From positions 372,001 to 436,000 of the forward strand of contig JAMXBD010000720.1 in the NCBI GenBank assembly GCA_024138025.1: a stretch of DNA of 64,000 nucleotides. The letters are read 5' to 3'. Source of the DNA: Combretum micranthum (lineage: Eukaryota > Streptophyta > Magnoliopsida > Myrtales > Combretaceae). Shown one piece after another: positions 1 through 11,550 of the stretch; the first letter of the stretch is position 1; each line of letters starts with the position of its first letter. The position numbers and the translations under genes are program-made. Below the pieces are notes generated by a model. It did not search any database. It had not been told where the DNA came from and saw nothing but the letters and a program-made list of their open reading frames with translations.

Positions 1-294
1 GTATGTTTTGTGAAGTTGGCGTAATTTATAAGTGATGAGTATATTATATTACCTTATATGAATCATTATACATTTGATATATGAGAAATTTTGTGATATT
101 TGAAATGTTTTAACTATTGTAATCTTTAACATACAAATGAAAAGAGCATCAAATGTTTTTAATGAGTAGATGCTTAAAAGATTGTAAATGGTTGACTCAT
201 TGAAATTTGTTTAATAATACTTTGCGATGTGAAACTAAACAAAGATTTAAGGTTAGTATTGTAATTTCTTGCGGTCATATGTTTATTTAAAAAA
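1..294. other. AT-rich flank left of the LTR array, no gene seen
   Basis: No coding region, inverted repeat or known motif is visible here. The sequence does not align with the part of the LTR that should precede position 295, so the first LTR of the array is 5'-truncated or this is unrelated flanking DNA. Confidence 0.5.
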
Positions 295-783
295 CTTAAA
301 GTCCTCATGTGTTGAAGCACTTGTGTGAAGTCCTATGTGTATGTAGACATTGAGTGAAATCCTTATGTGTGAGACAATGTGAAGTCCTCTATTGATGAGG
401 CATTGTAAAATCCTCTGTTGGTAAGGCATTGTGAAGTCCTTGATTGTGAGGTATTGTGTGAAGTCCACTGTGGTAAAGCATTTGTGAAGTCCTCTTTATG
501 AGGATAGTATTTTGATTAAATAAAATGTGTGAAGTCCTCCTTGAATGAGGCAAATTGTGGATCATGGAGATTAGGAGCTGGTTGAATCCCACATTAAATC
601 TAGTATAATATTCTCCTTCCCTTATCTCTTTATTATTACTGTTATAAATCTGCGTAAAAGGATAAAAGAGATCATGGTTAGCTAAGTAAGCTTAAAATCC
701 TTTTTAGAAACCCACCTTGTAGCTTTTCCTTTTGCATGTGTGAAGAAGCCTAGTGATGTGCTTTAATTTTTTATTTTCCAACA
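295..783 (+). repeat. LTR 1 of the array, 5'-truncated
   Basis: Similarity to the other LTRs starts near 297 with the GAAGTCCTC minisatellite and continues to the terminal CCAACA at 778-783. About 650 bp of the 5' part is missing. The minisatellite covers about 297-556 in degenerate units of about 35 bp. Confidence 0.7.
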
Positions 784-1146
784 ATTGGTATCAGAGCAGG
801 TCTCTAAAGTTAAGGCTTAACCACATCTTAGAAAAAAGTTTCTATGGGTTTATAAAACACTAGGCTTACTTGTTTTTGTATGCTTAAAAATGAGTTGTTT
901 ATTAAATGTAATTTAAGTCTTCTAGTTAAGTATCACATCTTAACAAAATGAGCTTTTACTCGGAATGCTTAACTCAAGAAGTTAAGTTACATTTAATAAG
1001 TTATTTATTCATGTAGCATGAAACATTTAGTTGAGCATTACATCTTTTACAAGTGAGCTTTTACCCAAATGCTTAATTGAGAAGGTGTGCTAAGTTGAGG
1101 GGGAGCAATATTATGCGATAATCGTTCTTATAAATAATGAGGAGAT
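784..1146 (+). repeat. Internal domain 1 of the LTR array
   Basis: The domain begins with a perfect TGGTATCAGAGC at 786-797. It contains two related segments about 100 bp apart, each with an ACATCTT core, then GAGCTTTTAC and AATGCTTAA. A purine-rich tract precedes LTR 2. There is no open reading frame of note. Confidence 0.75.
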
Positions 1147-2321
1147 TAATGAACCAAGGGTGGTTACAATTTTACTTTGATAAGAAATGTATTGCACAAA
1201 TATTCCTCAACTTAGTTAAGCATATCTAATAGACAAAACTTGTTTTTGATATGTTTAAACTTTAATGTTCATATATGTTTTTGTATTTGTATGCTTGTTG
1301 TTCTTTGCAGATTGTGCAGGAACAAATTGTCATGCCTCAATCTTGATAGTGGCCTTAACCTTGGACTTCATCAATGGCTCGATTGATCCAATCGAGCTGT
1401 AAACCCAAGGCGCGACAAGTGGAACAAAACAAGATGTATAGACTTGGTCATGGGTCATGTCAAGGGTTCAACAAGTTTAACTCCGGGACGCAACAAGTAT
1501 AAATCTAAGTCTTGATAAGCATAGACTTAGTCGTGGGATAAGTTATGGCATGACGAGTCTAGGGCACGATAGTTTAAAAAATAGCCGTTGCAGGATTTCA
1601 AATTCAACCATTGGAGGTTCTTTTGGGGGAAAACGACTATTTTTAAATCTAATATATACAGAATGTTTTGGGGTGATTTTAAGAAGAGAAAAAAGAGAGA
1701 AGAGTTAACTTGCATATATTATGTAAAAATACTCTGTGTTTGTGTTTGTTTCAGTTAAGTGAATAGTGCTATTCTTGAGTTTAGTGAGCCAATATTGTAA
1801 GGTACTATTCAATTATTTTGTATGAGTGTTTTAGTAAGTTTGCCTGTGTTTGAGGCAATAGGTGAATTCCTCATGTATTTGTGTGAAGTCTGACGTGTGT
1901 GTAGGCATTAAGTAAAGTGCTCATGTGTGAGGCAATATGAAATCCTCTATTGGTGAGGCATTATGAAGTCTTTGGTTATGAGGTACTGTGTGAAGTCCTT
2001 TGTGGTGAGATATTTGTGAAGTCCTCTTCGTGAGGTAATTGTTTTGATTGAATGAAACGTGTGAAGTCCTTTTTAAGTGAGGCAAATTGTAGATCGTGGA
2101 GACTAAGGGGCATGCCGAACTCCATGTTAAACATGGTATAATCTTCTCCTTCTATTATCTCTTTTTATTATTTCTGTTGTAATTATGCATAAAATGATAG
2201 AAGAAATAATGGTTAGTTGAGTAAGCTTAAAATCATTTTTAGAAACCCGCCTCTTAACTTTTCCTTTTGCATGCATGAGTGTAAACAAGCCTAATGATGA
2301 GCTTTAATTTTTTTTCCAATA
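1147..2321 (+). repeat. LTR 2 of the array
   Basis: This is the longest LTR copy, 1175 bp. It starts at the degenerate TAATGAACCAAGGG, equivalent to TGATGAACC in later copies, and ends at CCAATA. The GAAGTCCTC minisatellite lies at about 1858-2083. It aligns over its full length with LTR 3 and LTR 4. Confidence 0.75.
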
Positions 2322-2667
2322 GTTGGTTTCAAAGTAGGTCTTTAAGGCTAATGTCTAACCACATCTTAGAGAAAAATTTCTATGGTTTTTTAATACACTA
2401 GACTTGCATGTTTTTGTATGCTTAAAAATGAGTTATTTATTAAATGTAATTTAAGTTTTTTAGTTAAGCATCGTATCTTAACAAAATGAGCTTTTACCCG
2501 AAATGCTTAACTAAGGGAGTTAAGTCGCATTTAAAAGTTGTTTGTTACATGTAGCTTTGGAACCTTTAATTGAGCATCACATCTTTTACAAGTGAGCTTT
2601 TACCCGAATTCTTAATTTAAGAGGAGCAATTTTTTGAAATAATTGTTCTCATAAAAAAGGGAGAGAT
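2322..2667 (+). repeat. Internal domain 2 of the LTR array
   Basis: The domain starts with a mutated primer site (TGGTTTCAAAG at 2324) and has the same duplicated GAGCTTTTACCCG segments as the other internal domains. It ends in AAAAAAGGGAGAGATTGA, a good polypurine tract. Confidence 0.7.
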
Positions 2668-3760
2668 TGATGAATTTAGGGTGGTTGTAATCTTACTTCG
2701 ATGAGAAAATATATTGCACAAATGTTCCTCAACTTAGTTAAATTACATTTGATAAGCAAAACTTGTTTTTATTATGTTTACGCTTTAATATGCATATATG
2801 TGTTTGTATTTATATGTGTGTTGTTTTCTCGAGATCGTGGAGGAAAAAATTGTTATGCCTCGGTCTTGATTTTGGACTTCATCAAGGGCTCTTTTGATCC
2901 AATTGAGTTGTAAACAAAAGGTGCAATGAGTGGAAGCAATAAAGATGCACAGACTTAGTCGCGGGTTACGTTGAGGCTTAGTAAGTTTAACTTTAAGGTG
3001 TGACAAGTATAAATCTAAGGCCAACAAACACAGACTTAATCATGGGATCAATTGAGGCACAATGAGTTTAGGAGGCAAAAAGTCTAGGGTACGACTGTTT
3101 GAAAAATAGACGTTGCGGGCTTTTAAATTTAACTATTGGAGGTTCTTTAAGGGAAAATGGCTATTTTTTTAAAGCTGATATATATGGAATGTTTTGGGGT
3201 AATTTCAAGGAGAGAAAAAAAAAAGAATAGAGCTTAACTTGCATATATTATGAAAAAATACTCTCTGTTTGTGTTTGTTTCTGTTAAGTGAATAGTGTCA
3301 TTTATGAGTTTAGTAAGTTAATATTGTAAGACACTATTCATATATTTGGTATGAGTGTTTTAGTGCAATCCTTCTATGTTTGAGGCAATGTGAAGTCCTT
3401 TGTTGGTGAGGCATTATGAAGTCATCGATTGAGAGGCATTGTGTGATGTTTTTCGTAGTGTGGCATTTGTGAAGTCTTCTTCGTGAGGCAACTGTTTTGA
3501 TTGAATGAAATGTGTGAAGTCCTCCTTAAGTGAGGCAAATTATGGACTATGGAGACTAGGAGGCGGGTTGAATTCCACGTTAAATCTCGTGTAATCTTCT
3601 CCTTCCCTTATCTCTTTATTATTACTGTTGTAATTGTGCGTAAAAGGGTAAAAGAGATAATGGTTGGTTAAATAAGCTAAAAACATGCCTCGTAGCTTTT
3701 CCTTTCGCATGCATTGTGTGAACAAGCTTAGTGATGCACTTTAATTTTTTTTTTCCAATA
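2668..3760 (+). repeat. LTR 3 of the array
   Basis: It runs from TGATGAATTTAGGG to CCAATA, 1093 bp. The minisatellite is shorter than in LTR 2 (about 3366-3537), so the copies differ mainly in the number of GAAGTCCTC units. Confidence 0.75.
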
Positions 3761-4120
3761 ATTGGTATCAGAGAAGGTCTTTAAGGTTAATGCTTAACCA
3801 CATTTTAGAGAAAAGTTTCTCTGGTTTTTTAAAATACTACGCTTGTGTGTTTTTGTGTGCTTAAAAATGAGTTATATATTAAATGTAATTTAAATATTTT
3901 AGTTGAGAATCATATCTTAACAAAATGTACTTTTACCAAAAATTCTTAATTAAGAGAGTTGCATTTAGTAAGTTGTTTATTACATGTAGCTTGGGGACTT
4001 TTAATTAAGCATTACATCTTTTACAAGTGCGCTTTTACCTAAATGCCTAATTGAAAAAGAATACTAAATTGAGGGGAAACAATATTGTGCAATAATTGTT
4101 CTCATAAAAAAAGAGGAGGT
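3761..4120 (+). repeat. Internal domain 3 of the LTR array
   Basis: The domain starts with TTGGTATCAGAGAAGG, a near-perfect primer site, carries the duplicated internal segment, and ends in the purine-rich AAAAAAAGAGGAGG. Confidence 0.7.
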
Positions 4121-5272
4121 TGATGAACCAAGGGTTGTTTCAATCTTATTTTGATGAGAAAAATGTATTGCACAAATGTTCCTCAACTTAGTTAAGATAC
4201 ATTTAATAAGCAAAACTTTTTTTTGATATATTTAAACTTTAATGTGCATATATGTGTTTGTATTTGTATGTATGTTACTCTCTGCAGATTGTGCAGAAAC
4301 AAATTGTCATGCCCCAGTCTTGATCGCGGCCTTGATTGTGGACTTTGTTAGGAGCAAGATTGGTCCAATTGAGCTGTAAACCCAAGGCACGATGAGTGGA
4401 ACAAAATATGATGCAAAGACTTGGTCGTGGGTTACGTTGAAAGCTTAGCAACTTTATCTCCAATGCACGATGAGTATAAACCTAAGGCTCTACAAGTACA
4501 AACTTGGTCGTGGGGTGAATTGAGGCATGGTGGTTTAAAAAATAGCTGTTGTAGACTTTTAAATTTGACCATTGGAGGTTCTTTTAGGAGAAAACGATTA
4601 TGTTTTTAAACTTGATATATGTAAAATGTTTTAAAGTGATTTTAAGGAGAGACAAAAAGGGAGTATAGCTTAACTTGCATATATTATGTAAAAATACTCT
4701 CTGTTTATGTTAGTTTCTGTTAACTGAATTGTATCACTCAAGAGTTTAGTGTGCCAATATTGTAAGGCACTGTTTTAGTGAAGTCCTCCTATGTTTGAGG
4801 TAATAAGTGAAGTCATCATGTGTTGAAATACTTGTGTGAAATCCTACATGTATGTAGGCATTTAATAAAGTCCTCATGTGTAAGGTAATGTGAACCCTTT
4901 GTTGGTAAGGCATTGTGAAGTTCTCAGTTGGACGGCATTGTGTGAAGTCCTTGGTTGTAAGGCATTGTGTGAAGTCCTCTTCGTGAGACAATTGTTTTGA
5001 TTGAATGAAATGTGTGAAGTCCTCCTCGAGTAAGACAAATTGTGGACTATGGAGACTAGGGGGCGGGCTGAACTCCATGTTAAATCTGGTGCAATATTCT
5101 TCTTTCCTTATCTCTTCATTATTACTATTGTAATTGTGTGTAAAATGATATAAGAGATATCAGTTAGTTAAGTAAGCTTAAAATCAGTTTTAGAAACCCG
5201 CATCATAGCTTTTCCTTCCACATGTGTGAGTATAAACAAGCCTAGTGATGGGCTTTAATTTTTTTACCAACA
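4121..5272 (+). repeat. LTR 4 of the array
   Basis: It runs from TGATGAACCAAGGG to ACCAACA, 1152 bp, with the minisatellite at about 4773-5038. It keeps the block CATGCCCCAGTCTTGATCG near 4309, which corresponds to CATGCCTCAATCTTGAT in LTR 2. Confidence 0.75.
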
Positions 5273-5637
5273 ATTGTTATTAGAGCAAGTTTCTAAGGTT
5301 AATGCTTAACCATATCTTAGAGAAAAGTTTTTATGGTTTTTTAAAACACTAATCTTGCGTGTTTTTATGTGCTTAAAAATAAGTTGTTTGTTAAATGTAA
5401 TTTAAATATTTTAGTTAAGCATCGTATCTTAACAAAATTTGCTTTTACCCAAAATTCTTAACTGAGGGAGTTAAGTTGCATTTAATAAGTTGTTTATTAC
5501 ATGTAGATTGAGAACATTTAATTAAGCATTGTATCTTTTACAAAAGAGCTTTTACTCGAATGCTTAATTGAGGGAGAGTGCTAAGCTAAAGGGGAGCAAT
5601 GTTGTGCAATAATTGTTCTTATAAAAAAGAAAGAGAT
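5273..5637 (+). repeat. Internal domain 4 of the LTR array
   Basis: The domain starts with a mutated primer site (TTGTTATTAGAGC) and ends in AAAAAAGAAAGAGATTGA. It has the same two GAGCTTTTAC segments as the other domains. Confidence 0.7.
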
Positions 5638-6352
5638 TGATGAACCAAGGGTAGTTACAATCTTATTTTGATGAGAAAATATATTGCACAAATATTCCTT
5701 AACTTAGTTAAGCTACATTTAATAAGCAACTTCTTCTTTCATAGTTTAAGTTTTAATGTGCATATATATGTTTATATTTGTTAGTGTGTTGTTCTCTACA
5801 AATTGTGTAGGAATAAATTGTTATGCCCCAGTCTTGATTGCGGACTTCGTCAAGGGTTTGATTGGTCCAATCAAGCTGTAAACACAAGGCATGATAAGTG
5901 GAAAGAAACAAGATGTATAGACTTGGCTGCATGTCATGTTGAGGGTTCAGCAAGTTTAACTCCAGGGACTGATAAGTATAAATCTAAGGTTCGACAAGCA
6001 TATACTTAGTCACAAAGTAAATTGAGGCGCGACGAGTTTAAGGCATGACAAGTCGAGGGCATGATAATTGAAAAAATAGTCGTTGTAGGCTTTTAGATTC
6101 GACCGTTGGAGGTTCTTTTAGGGGAAAACGACTACGTTTTCAAATTCAAACTCCACGTTAAATTTGGTGTAATCTTTTCCTTCCCTCATCTTTTTATTAT
6201 TACTGTTGTAATTGTGCGTAAAAAGATAAAAGAGACAATGGTTGGTTAATTAAGCTTAAAATCGTTTTTAGAAACCTACCTCGTAGCTTTTCCTTTCGCA
6301 TGCATGAGTGCAAACAAGTTTAGTGATGCACTTTAATTTTTTCTTTCCAACA
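5638..6352 (+). repeat. LTR 5 of the array, internally deleted
   Basis: It starts TGATGAACCAAGGG and ends CCAACA. It is only 715 bp because about 470 bp is missing near 6135-6150, exactly the part that holds the minisatellite in the other copies. Unrelated sequence follows at 6353, marking the right edge of the array. Confidence 0.7.
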
Positions 6353-6728
6353 CTATCCTTTGTATTATTAAGGAGCTAGTATATTGCCTAACATAGCTGT
6401 AAACTTAATACGTAATATATACTTGTAATTCTAGGCAAGCTCTTTTTCCAATAACAATAACATTAGATAACATAAAATCTATTTTTATTTTTCACTTATG
6501 GGAATGAGATGAGTGATTCATTTCTTTGGATGCTTGTGATCAGGCTAATTTTGAAGAACTCTCTCCTTATTCTTTTATTTTATTGTAATAATTGGTGATT
6601 GACATATCTCTTATAGTCGCTTATGTTAACTTTGTCATGAAGCTTTCTTATTGCTTTTTTTCTTTGTTTTTTATTTTTCCAATAATTCTATAAGTATGGG
6701 CCTTATTACCTTACATATTGTGTTATAG

Positions 6729-6826
6729 GATATACAAGTAGACAAGTTCATTCTCCTACTCCATTCAATGATGATAATGATAATGATGTTGATGATGATA
6801 TTGAAGGCAATGATGATCAAAATTGA
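6729..6826 (+). pseudogene. Possible last exon of a CACTA-encoded protein
   Basis: A splice acceptor (TGTTATAG, 6721-6728) is followed by a short open frame that ends in a very acidic tail, mostly Asp and Asn, and a TGA at 6824-6826. Its place just inside a CACTA 3' end suggests the C-terminus of an element-encoded protein. No domain is recognisable in so short a piece and the upstream exons were not found. The call is tentative. Confidence 0.3.
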
Positions 6827-7139
6827 GGAAGGAAAGAGAGATTTTTTTTAGCAATTTTACAACATGGTTTAGATTAAATACAAGAAGTTTTTCGACTTGT
6901 TTAAGTTTATCTAATTTAGGACTTATGTTTCTATTTGAATTTAGGACATTAAAGTAGCCATGAAGATACTTTGATTGTTTGTAAGGAATTTATTCAACAT
7001 GTGTCATTTCTCTTATTTGATCACTAAATTACGCTCAATAGGTATATTCAACATTTAGCTACATGAGCACAAACACATTAAGCATGGGATAATATGTGTA
7101 TAAATTTATGCACAAACACATATTAAATGTAGTGAATAC

Positions 7140-7712
7140 ATGATTGGTCATCCTTAAACATAACAAACTTAAATAAATTTAGCATGACAGTCACTTTTAA
7201 ACTTGTTTAATTTACATGATTGGTCATGTTTACAAATTGCAAACTTAATAGAACAGTCACGTTTACTCATGGCAAATTTAGTTAGCAATTAATGTTTATA
7301 GGCACAAATTTAGTATAATAGTAAAAATTTAACATGGCTAATTAAAATTAATGGTCTCCTTTAAAAAACATCAAGATAACCCAATCGCCATGTTTAAACA
7401 CCATAAATATAACTTCAATGACACATCTAAGTGTAGTTAATTAGTACTATTTGCCATGTTTCACAATAGGATAATATAATGCAATTAAATTTAGCCACAC
7501 TTATGGGTTGCCTATACCTCATGATTGGTCACGTTTAAATGTGGTATATTAAAATACAATCGACACCTTAAGCATTTCAGACAACATATACTTTTTCAGT
7601 GTGGCCAAATCAATCCATGACACACCTTTCGCTACATCTATTAGCCACATTTATTAAAACATATTAAAACATACCATATTATATTTAGCCACGTTTAAGT
7701 TACATATAACCA
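7140..7712. repeat. CACTA subterminal repeat region
   Basis: At least ten degenerate copies of a motif of about 12 bp occur in both orientations, for example TGGTCATGTTTAC near 7221, GCCATGTTTAAAC near 7387, TGGTCACGTTTAAA near 7525 and GCCACGTTTAAG near 7689. Such clusters are the known transposase-binding regions of CACTA elements. The function here is inferred from position and density. Confidence 0.5.
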
Positions 7713-7964
7713 AGCTTAAAAAATGTGGTAAAAGACCATTTTTCTTGTTGTAGGCATTGTCTTTAGCTATGATCTCAATGTGCTCGCAACTAAATTTAAA
7801 AAAAAAAAAATAGTTCGGATGCATATACTGAATGTACCTGAACCTATTTAAAAATAAATAAATAAACACGAATACGAGTGCATTCAGTGAATATGTTTCC
7901 TTCATAAAAATTTAAGCACGTTTACTAAATGCTTTTTTATTTGAGTAGATTCGGATTATCTTTA

Positions 7965-8010
7965 GGAAATACCATATTTGCAGATCTATTATAAACAATA
8001 TGGTATTTCC
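7965..8010. repeat. Perfect 14-bp inverted repeat (hairpin)
   Basis: GGAAATACCATATT at 7965-7978 is the exact reverse complement of AATATGGTATTTCC at 7997-8010, with an 18-nt loop. It could be a very short foldback element or a chance hairpin. No target duplication is evident. Confidence 0.6.
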
Positions 8011-8055
8011 ATATAAACCTCTGTATTCTTCTGATTGCACAGTTCCATATAGACA

Positions 8056-8776
8056 TAGGTATGGTTTTGGAACCGAAACTGCGAGTTCCAAGTCTTAAAA
8101 TTGAGGAACCAAAACTAAAACTGTCTCCCACGGTTTTGATCTGGTTCCATGGAATTGTCGGTTCCCACTTCTAGTTTTGGAACAACAGAACTCCTTTTTT
8201 TTTCAAAAAAAAATAATTTATTTTATTTTTTAATAAAATAAAATTTTAAACTTAAAATCATTATCAGATCTAATAGTGTTAAATTATTTAAATTTAAAAA
8301 AAATTATTTAGAATGCACATTTATTTATATACAAACACATCTAATATAAATTATAGTTAGCAATAAGATATTGTAAAATACTCTAAAGGGTAAAAAGAAA
8401 ATTACAATACAAAAAATAGTCTCACATTATTAAGAAAATGAATTTTGCATTTATGAGAAGTTTATTTAAACTAATTATATATGATTTTAAGTTATTTTTA
8501 TTATCAACATATTAAATATTATGAATAAGTAATAAATTTTACTATTTATACAAAATAATTTGAATATTAATAATTATATATTTAATATTACTTTTATTTT
8601 TATTTTTTTCCAATGTAATCGGTCGTTCCATGATTTCAGGCCAAAGAATTGCTTGGGAACATGAAACTGGCGGTTCCACAACTAGTTCTAAAACTGGTCA
8701 ACTGGTTCGATTCCAGTTATAAAACCGCAGGTAACAGTTTTGATTCAATTCCCAGTTTGGATTTGAACTATGCCTG
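8056..8776. mobile_element. Non-autonomous hAT-like element, family 1 copy a
   Basis: Both ends are rich in GGTTCC/GGAACC words. The left end TAGGTATGGTTTTGGAACCG matches the reverse complement of the right end, CAGGCATAGTTCAAATCC, imperfectly. The AT-rich middle aligns with the middle of the element at 36157-36968, including the phrase around TATTAAGAAA followed by the TATATATGATTT region. There is no coding capacity. The boundaries are approximate and no convincing target duplication is seen. Confidence 0.5.
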
Positions 8777-8806
8777 TATTTGGATTCATATAAACTTTGT
8801 TATAGG

Positions 8807-8908
8807 TTTTTTGTTTTTTAACCATTATACTGGGCATGAGGGATTTGAACTTGAGATTTCTTACTTAAGAGACGAAGAAGATACCACTAAATTACAACGC
8901 CATTGACT
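8807..8908 (-). mobile_element. tRNA-derived SINE
   Basis: On the minus strand a box A-like TGTAATTTAGTGG is followed about 45 bp later by a box B-like AAGTTCAAATCCC, then CAGTATAATGGTTAAAAAAC. These are internal RNA polymerase III promoter boxes and an A-rich tail. It shares its 3' end with the SINE at 10584-10688. It does not fold as a functional tRNA. Confidence 0.55.
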
Positions 8909-10261
8909 ACTATAAATTAGTTGAATCAAGTAAAATTTCAAGTTGGTCTAGTATATCCTTGACCATCATAAGTGGAACAGCTTGGTCCTTGATTTTAAAG
9001 TAAATTATGTTGATTGTTTAAGTAAATTTTCAAGACATATTGATATCCCATATGTTACAACAAAAATCTCGTAAGTTAATTGATCAATATTACCACATAC
9101 ATGCCATGGTAATATCATAACCACATTAGCAATAATAATAATTATACTTATTATAATATCTCAACTAAATAATATAATAAAACATTAAAAATATTAGAAA
9201 AACAAAAAAAAAAAATGAAAAAAGAAGAACACTGAATTATTTTCTTAAATATCACTTTAATGCACACCTATATATTATACATAATAGGTTATATAATAAA
9301 CTAATAAAAATATAAAAAAAAATTGGGGTAAAAAACATGGGTCTTGGTAGCGGGGGTGGCAAGCAATGGTGTCTAATCTTCGATGGGTTATATTCTACTT
9401 TTACGAGTAGGTTCTACAGTTTCTCCGTAGTAGTAGGTGGTTACCTACAAACGATATAGGCACCACAGTAGAAGGGTGGCCCATGAGCATGAAAACCTTA
9501 TTTCTGGGGACACAAGAAAACCTTTATTTTGTTTCTTTTTTCCTTTTTATTTTTATTAATTTATTATATATGTGTATAATATATATGTGTGTGTTAAAGT
9601 GATATCTGGAAAAAAAAAAATAATTTTCCTTTTTTCTTTTTCTTTTGTTTCTTTAATTCGTTATTATTTTATTTAGTTAATATACATCATTATAATATTT
9701 TGAAAAATTATTATTATTATTGCTAACATAACTATGAGCAATTTGTTGTATCAATATCAATGTTGACAAATCAAGGAGTTTGTGCTGTATTTTGAAGAAG
9801 TGAGGTGTCTTTGTATTTTACAAACTCTACCGGCGCAGTCAACGTAAATTACCCTAATTTACTAGACACATATATGTATGTGTATATATTTGGTTTTTTA
9901 TCACTCCAAACCAAATACTATCTGGTTTAAGAAATTTTCAAACCATTTCATTTTGGTTTGATTCATAATCTAAACCATAAATAATTTAAAAGCAAACTGA
10001 AATATTTGAAGAAAAAACCATACCATCGTAAATTTACTAGTATGATCCTAAATTTTAAGTAATATGGAAAAAAATGAATAGATATATCTATTATATGAGC
10101 GATTATCTTTTATATGTACAAGGTAAGAAACGAGTTGAAGATGATGATGATGATGATGATGATCATAATAAAAGAAAAACCCTAAGGGATTCTTGCAAAT
10201 ACATCACTTCACTTAAACTATTGGTAAATATGAGCTGACCCCCTCAATTTTCTTTTTCTTC

Positions 10262-10295
<34 letters not shown>

Positions 10296-10583
10296 TTTTT
10301 TGCCACACCCCTCAATTTTCAAAACATGATTTTAGTTTCAAACAACTTTTGAAACTATGCAAATAACTTCCAAACTTTAATTTTCCCAAAAGAAAATTAT
10401 GAAAGTCCATACTACACAAAGCAAAATTCAAGAAGTTGCTACATAAAATCTTCTAATTAAATTTAAAATTGCAAGATAGAAATGTGATAAAAGAAAAGTA
10501 TCAAATGTAAAAAGATTTTATAATTTCCTTTAGTGATAGAGGTTATGGATTATATTTGTTGGTGTTACATTCTAATGAATGGT
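8909..10583. other. Gene-free AT-rich region
   Basis: No coding region is recognised. A more GC-rich patch at about 9340-9490 has no recognisable open frame. A stretch at about 9885-10040 is rich in GGTTTGG/CCAAACC words and may be a decayed hAT-like MITE. Simple repeats include (GAT)n at 10140-10164 and a pyrimidine tract with a long poly-T at 10255-10302. Confidence 0.4.
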
Positions 10584-10688
10584 CTTTTGTTTTTTAACCA
10601 ATTACAATGGAGGAGGAATGATTCGAACCTAAAATCTTTCACATAAAGAACCAAAGCAAACACCACTAGATCATAAGACTAATGACAG
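10584..10688 (-). mobile_element. tRNA-derived SINE, second copy
   Basis: On the minus strand box A TTATGATCTAGTGG and box B GGTTCGAATC are spaced as in the SINE at 8807-8908. Both are followed by the tail TTGGTTAAAAAACAAAA or a close variant. The box B is well conserved, so this copy is probably younger. Confidence 0.6.
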
Positions 10689-11550
10689 TTTCTTGGGTTT
10701 AATTTAGTAGATCATCTAGCACCATTGGTATAGTAAGTCTGCACAAGTTATAAATATGAGTTAAGAGGTATTGGGGGTGACCCCACTATAGATACTTCGA
10801 CGTTCAAACCAGTAAAGAATTATAAAGAGGTGAGAATATATTAATAATGAATGATCCAGGGTATGAAAGAATATATATGTCTCAATTACTTAGATTAAAG
10901 GGTTTGGCTGATTTGCAGTGTGAGACAGTTTGATCAAATGAGATATAGATGCCTTGGATTGCATACCGCAAGCGTAAATATGGTAGAAGGTGGACAAATA
11001 TTTCGTGGATATGTCCCTTTGATTCTATAGGGATCTTAAGAACATGTCAGCAAGAAGCAATGTCACTGGAGGGTAGGCCCTAGTGTGATATTATTTGATG
11101 TGATGAGACATTTCATCATCCAGTGTGAGGGTTTTGATGGGCTGGTTTTGAATTTGGAGATCCAATTGAGAGTACACTATCAACATTATTTAACTATTTT
11201 ACTAATATAATTTAAGAATAAAGCTTTTTCTTTAATATGCCAATTCATTACTTTTTAATTTTAGCAATATAGACTAATATATTTTTTTTCCTAAAGCGAC
11301 TTGCTTCACCCTTGTTCAACATGCAATAGTAGTCATAATATGGCTCAATTTTATTCCTACCCTTGTTCAAGAACTCATTTTCCCTAGAGATCGATATCAG
11401 GTGGCACTAAAATGAATATACCTTAATGACGCTAAGTTTTCTACAGGGAAAATTTAAATTTGTGCATATTGGTGTGTTTTCCATTGACTAAGAACTCGTT
11501 TGATTCTTAAAATATTAGAGGATCTTAATTGAGACAGTACATCAAGCTTT
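10689..11550. other. Gene-free region
   Basis: The base composition is slightly richer at 10880-11180, but no open frame, splice pattern or repeat boundary is recognised. Confidence 0.35.

Larger units (their letters stand above)
295..6352 (+). mobile_element. Tandem array of a small non-autonomous LTR retrotransposon
   Basis: A unit of about 1.45-1.55 kb repeats four times. Each unit has an LTR of about 1.1-1.2 kb ending in a CCAACA-like sequence, then a primer-binding-like site resembling TGGTATCAGAGC (786, 2324, 3763, 5275), an internal domain of only 346-365 bp, and a purine-rich stretch ending in GAGATTGA just before the next LTR. TGGTATCAGAGC is the primer binding site matching initiator Met-tRNA, common in Copia elements. 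The internal domain is too short for gag or pol, so the element must have been mobilised in trans. Neighbouring units share LTRs, as unequal recombination between LTRs would produce. The lineage (Copia-derived or TRIM/LARD-like) is inferred. Confidence 0.8.
6353..7755 (+). mobile_element. CACTA (En/Spm-type) transposon, 3' end
   Basis: On the plus strand the element ends in AAATGTGGTAAAAGACC followed by TTTCTTGTTGTAG at 7741-7753. This matches the CACTA terminal inverted repeat seen from its 3' end; the last two bases are GC instead of the expected TG. The last 600 bp hold many short variants of (T/C)GGTCA(T/C)GTTTAAA and its GCCACGTTTAA form, as expected for subterminal transposase-binding repeats. 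A possible last exon lies upstream. The LTR array borders it on the left, so the element was probably interrupted by that insertion. No 5' end is visible. Confidence 0.55.

Noticed and set aside
283..592. Minus-strand open frames with HTS- and DFT-like repeats, also at 4746-5078
   Set aside because: They are antisense readings of the GAAGTCCTC minisatellite in the LTR array and differ between copies.
9340..9490. GC-richer patch that might be an exon
   Set aside because: Stops occur in all frames within short distance and no splice pattern or homology is recognised.
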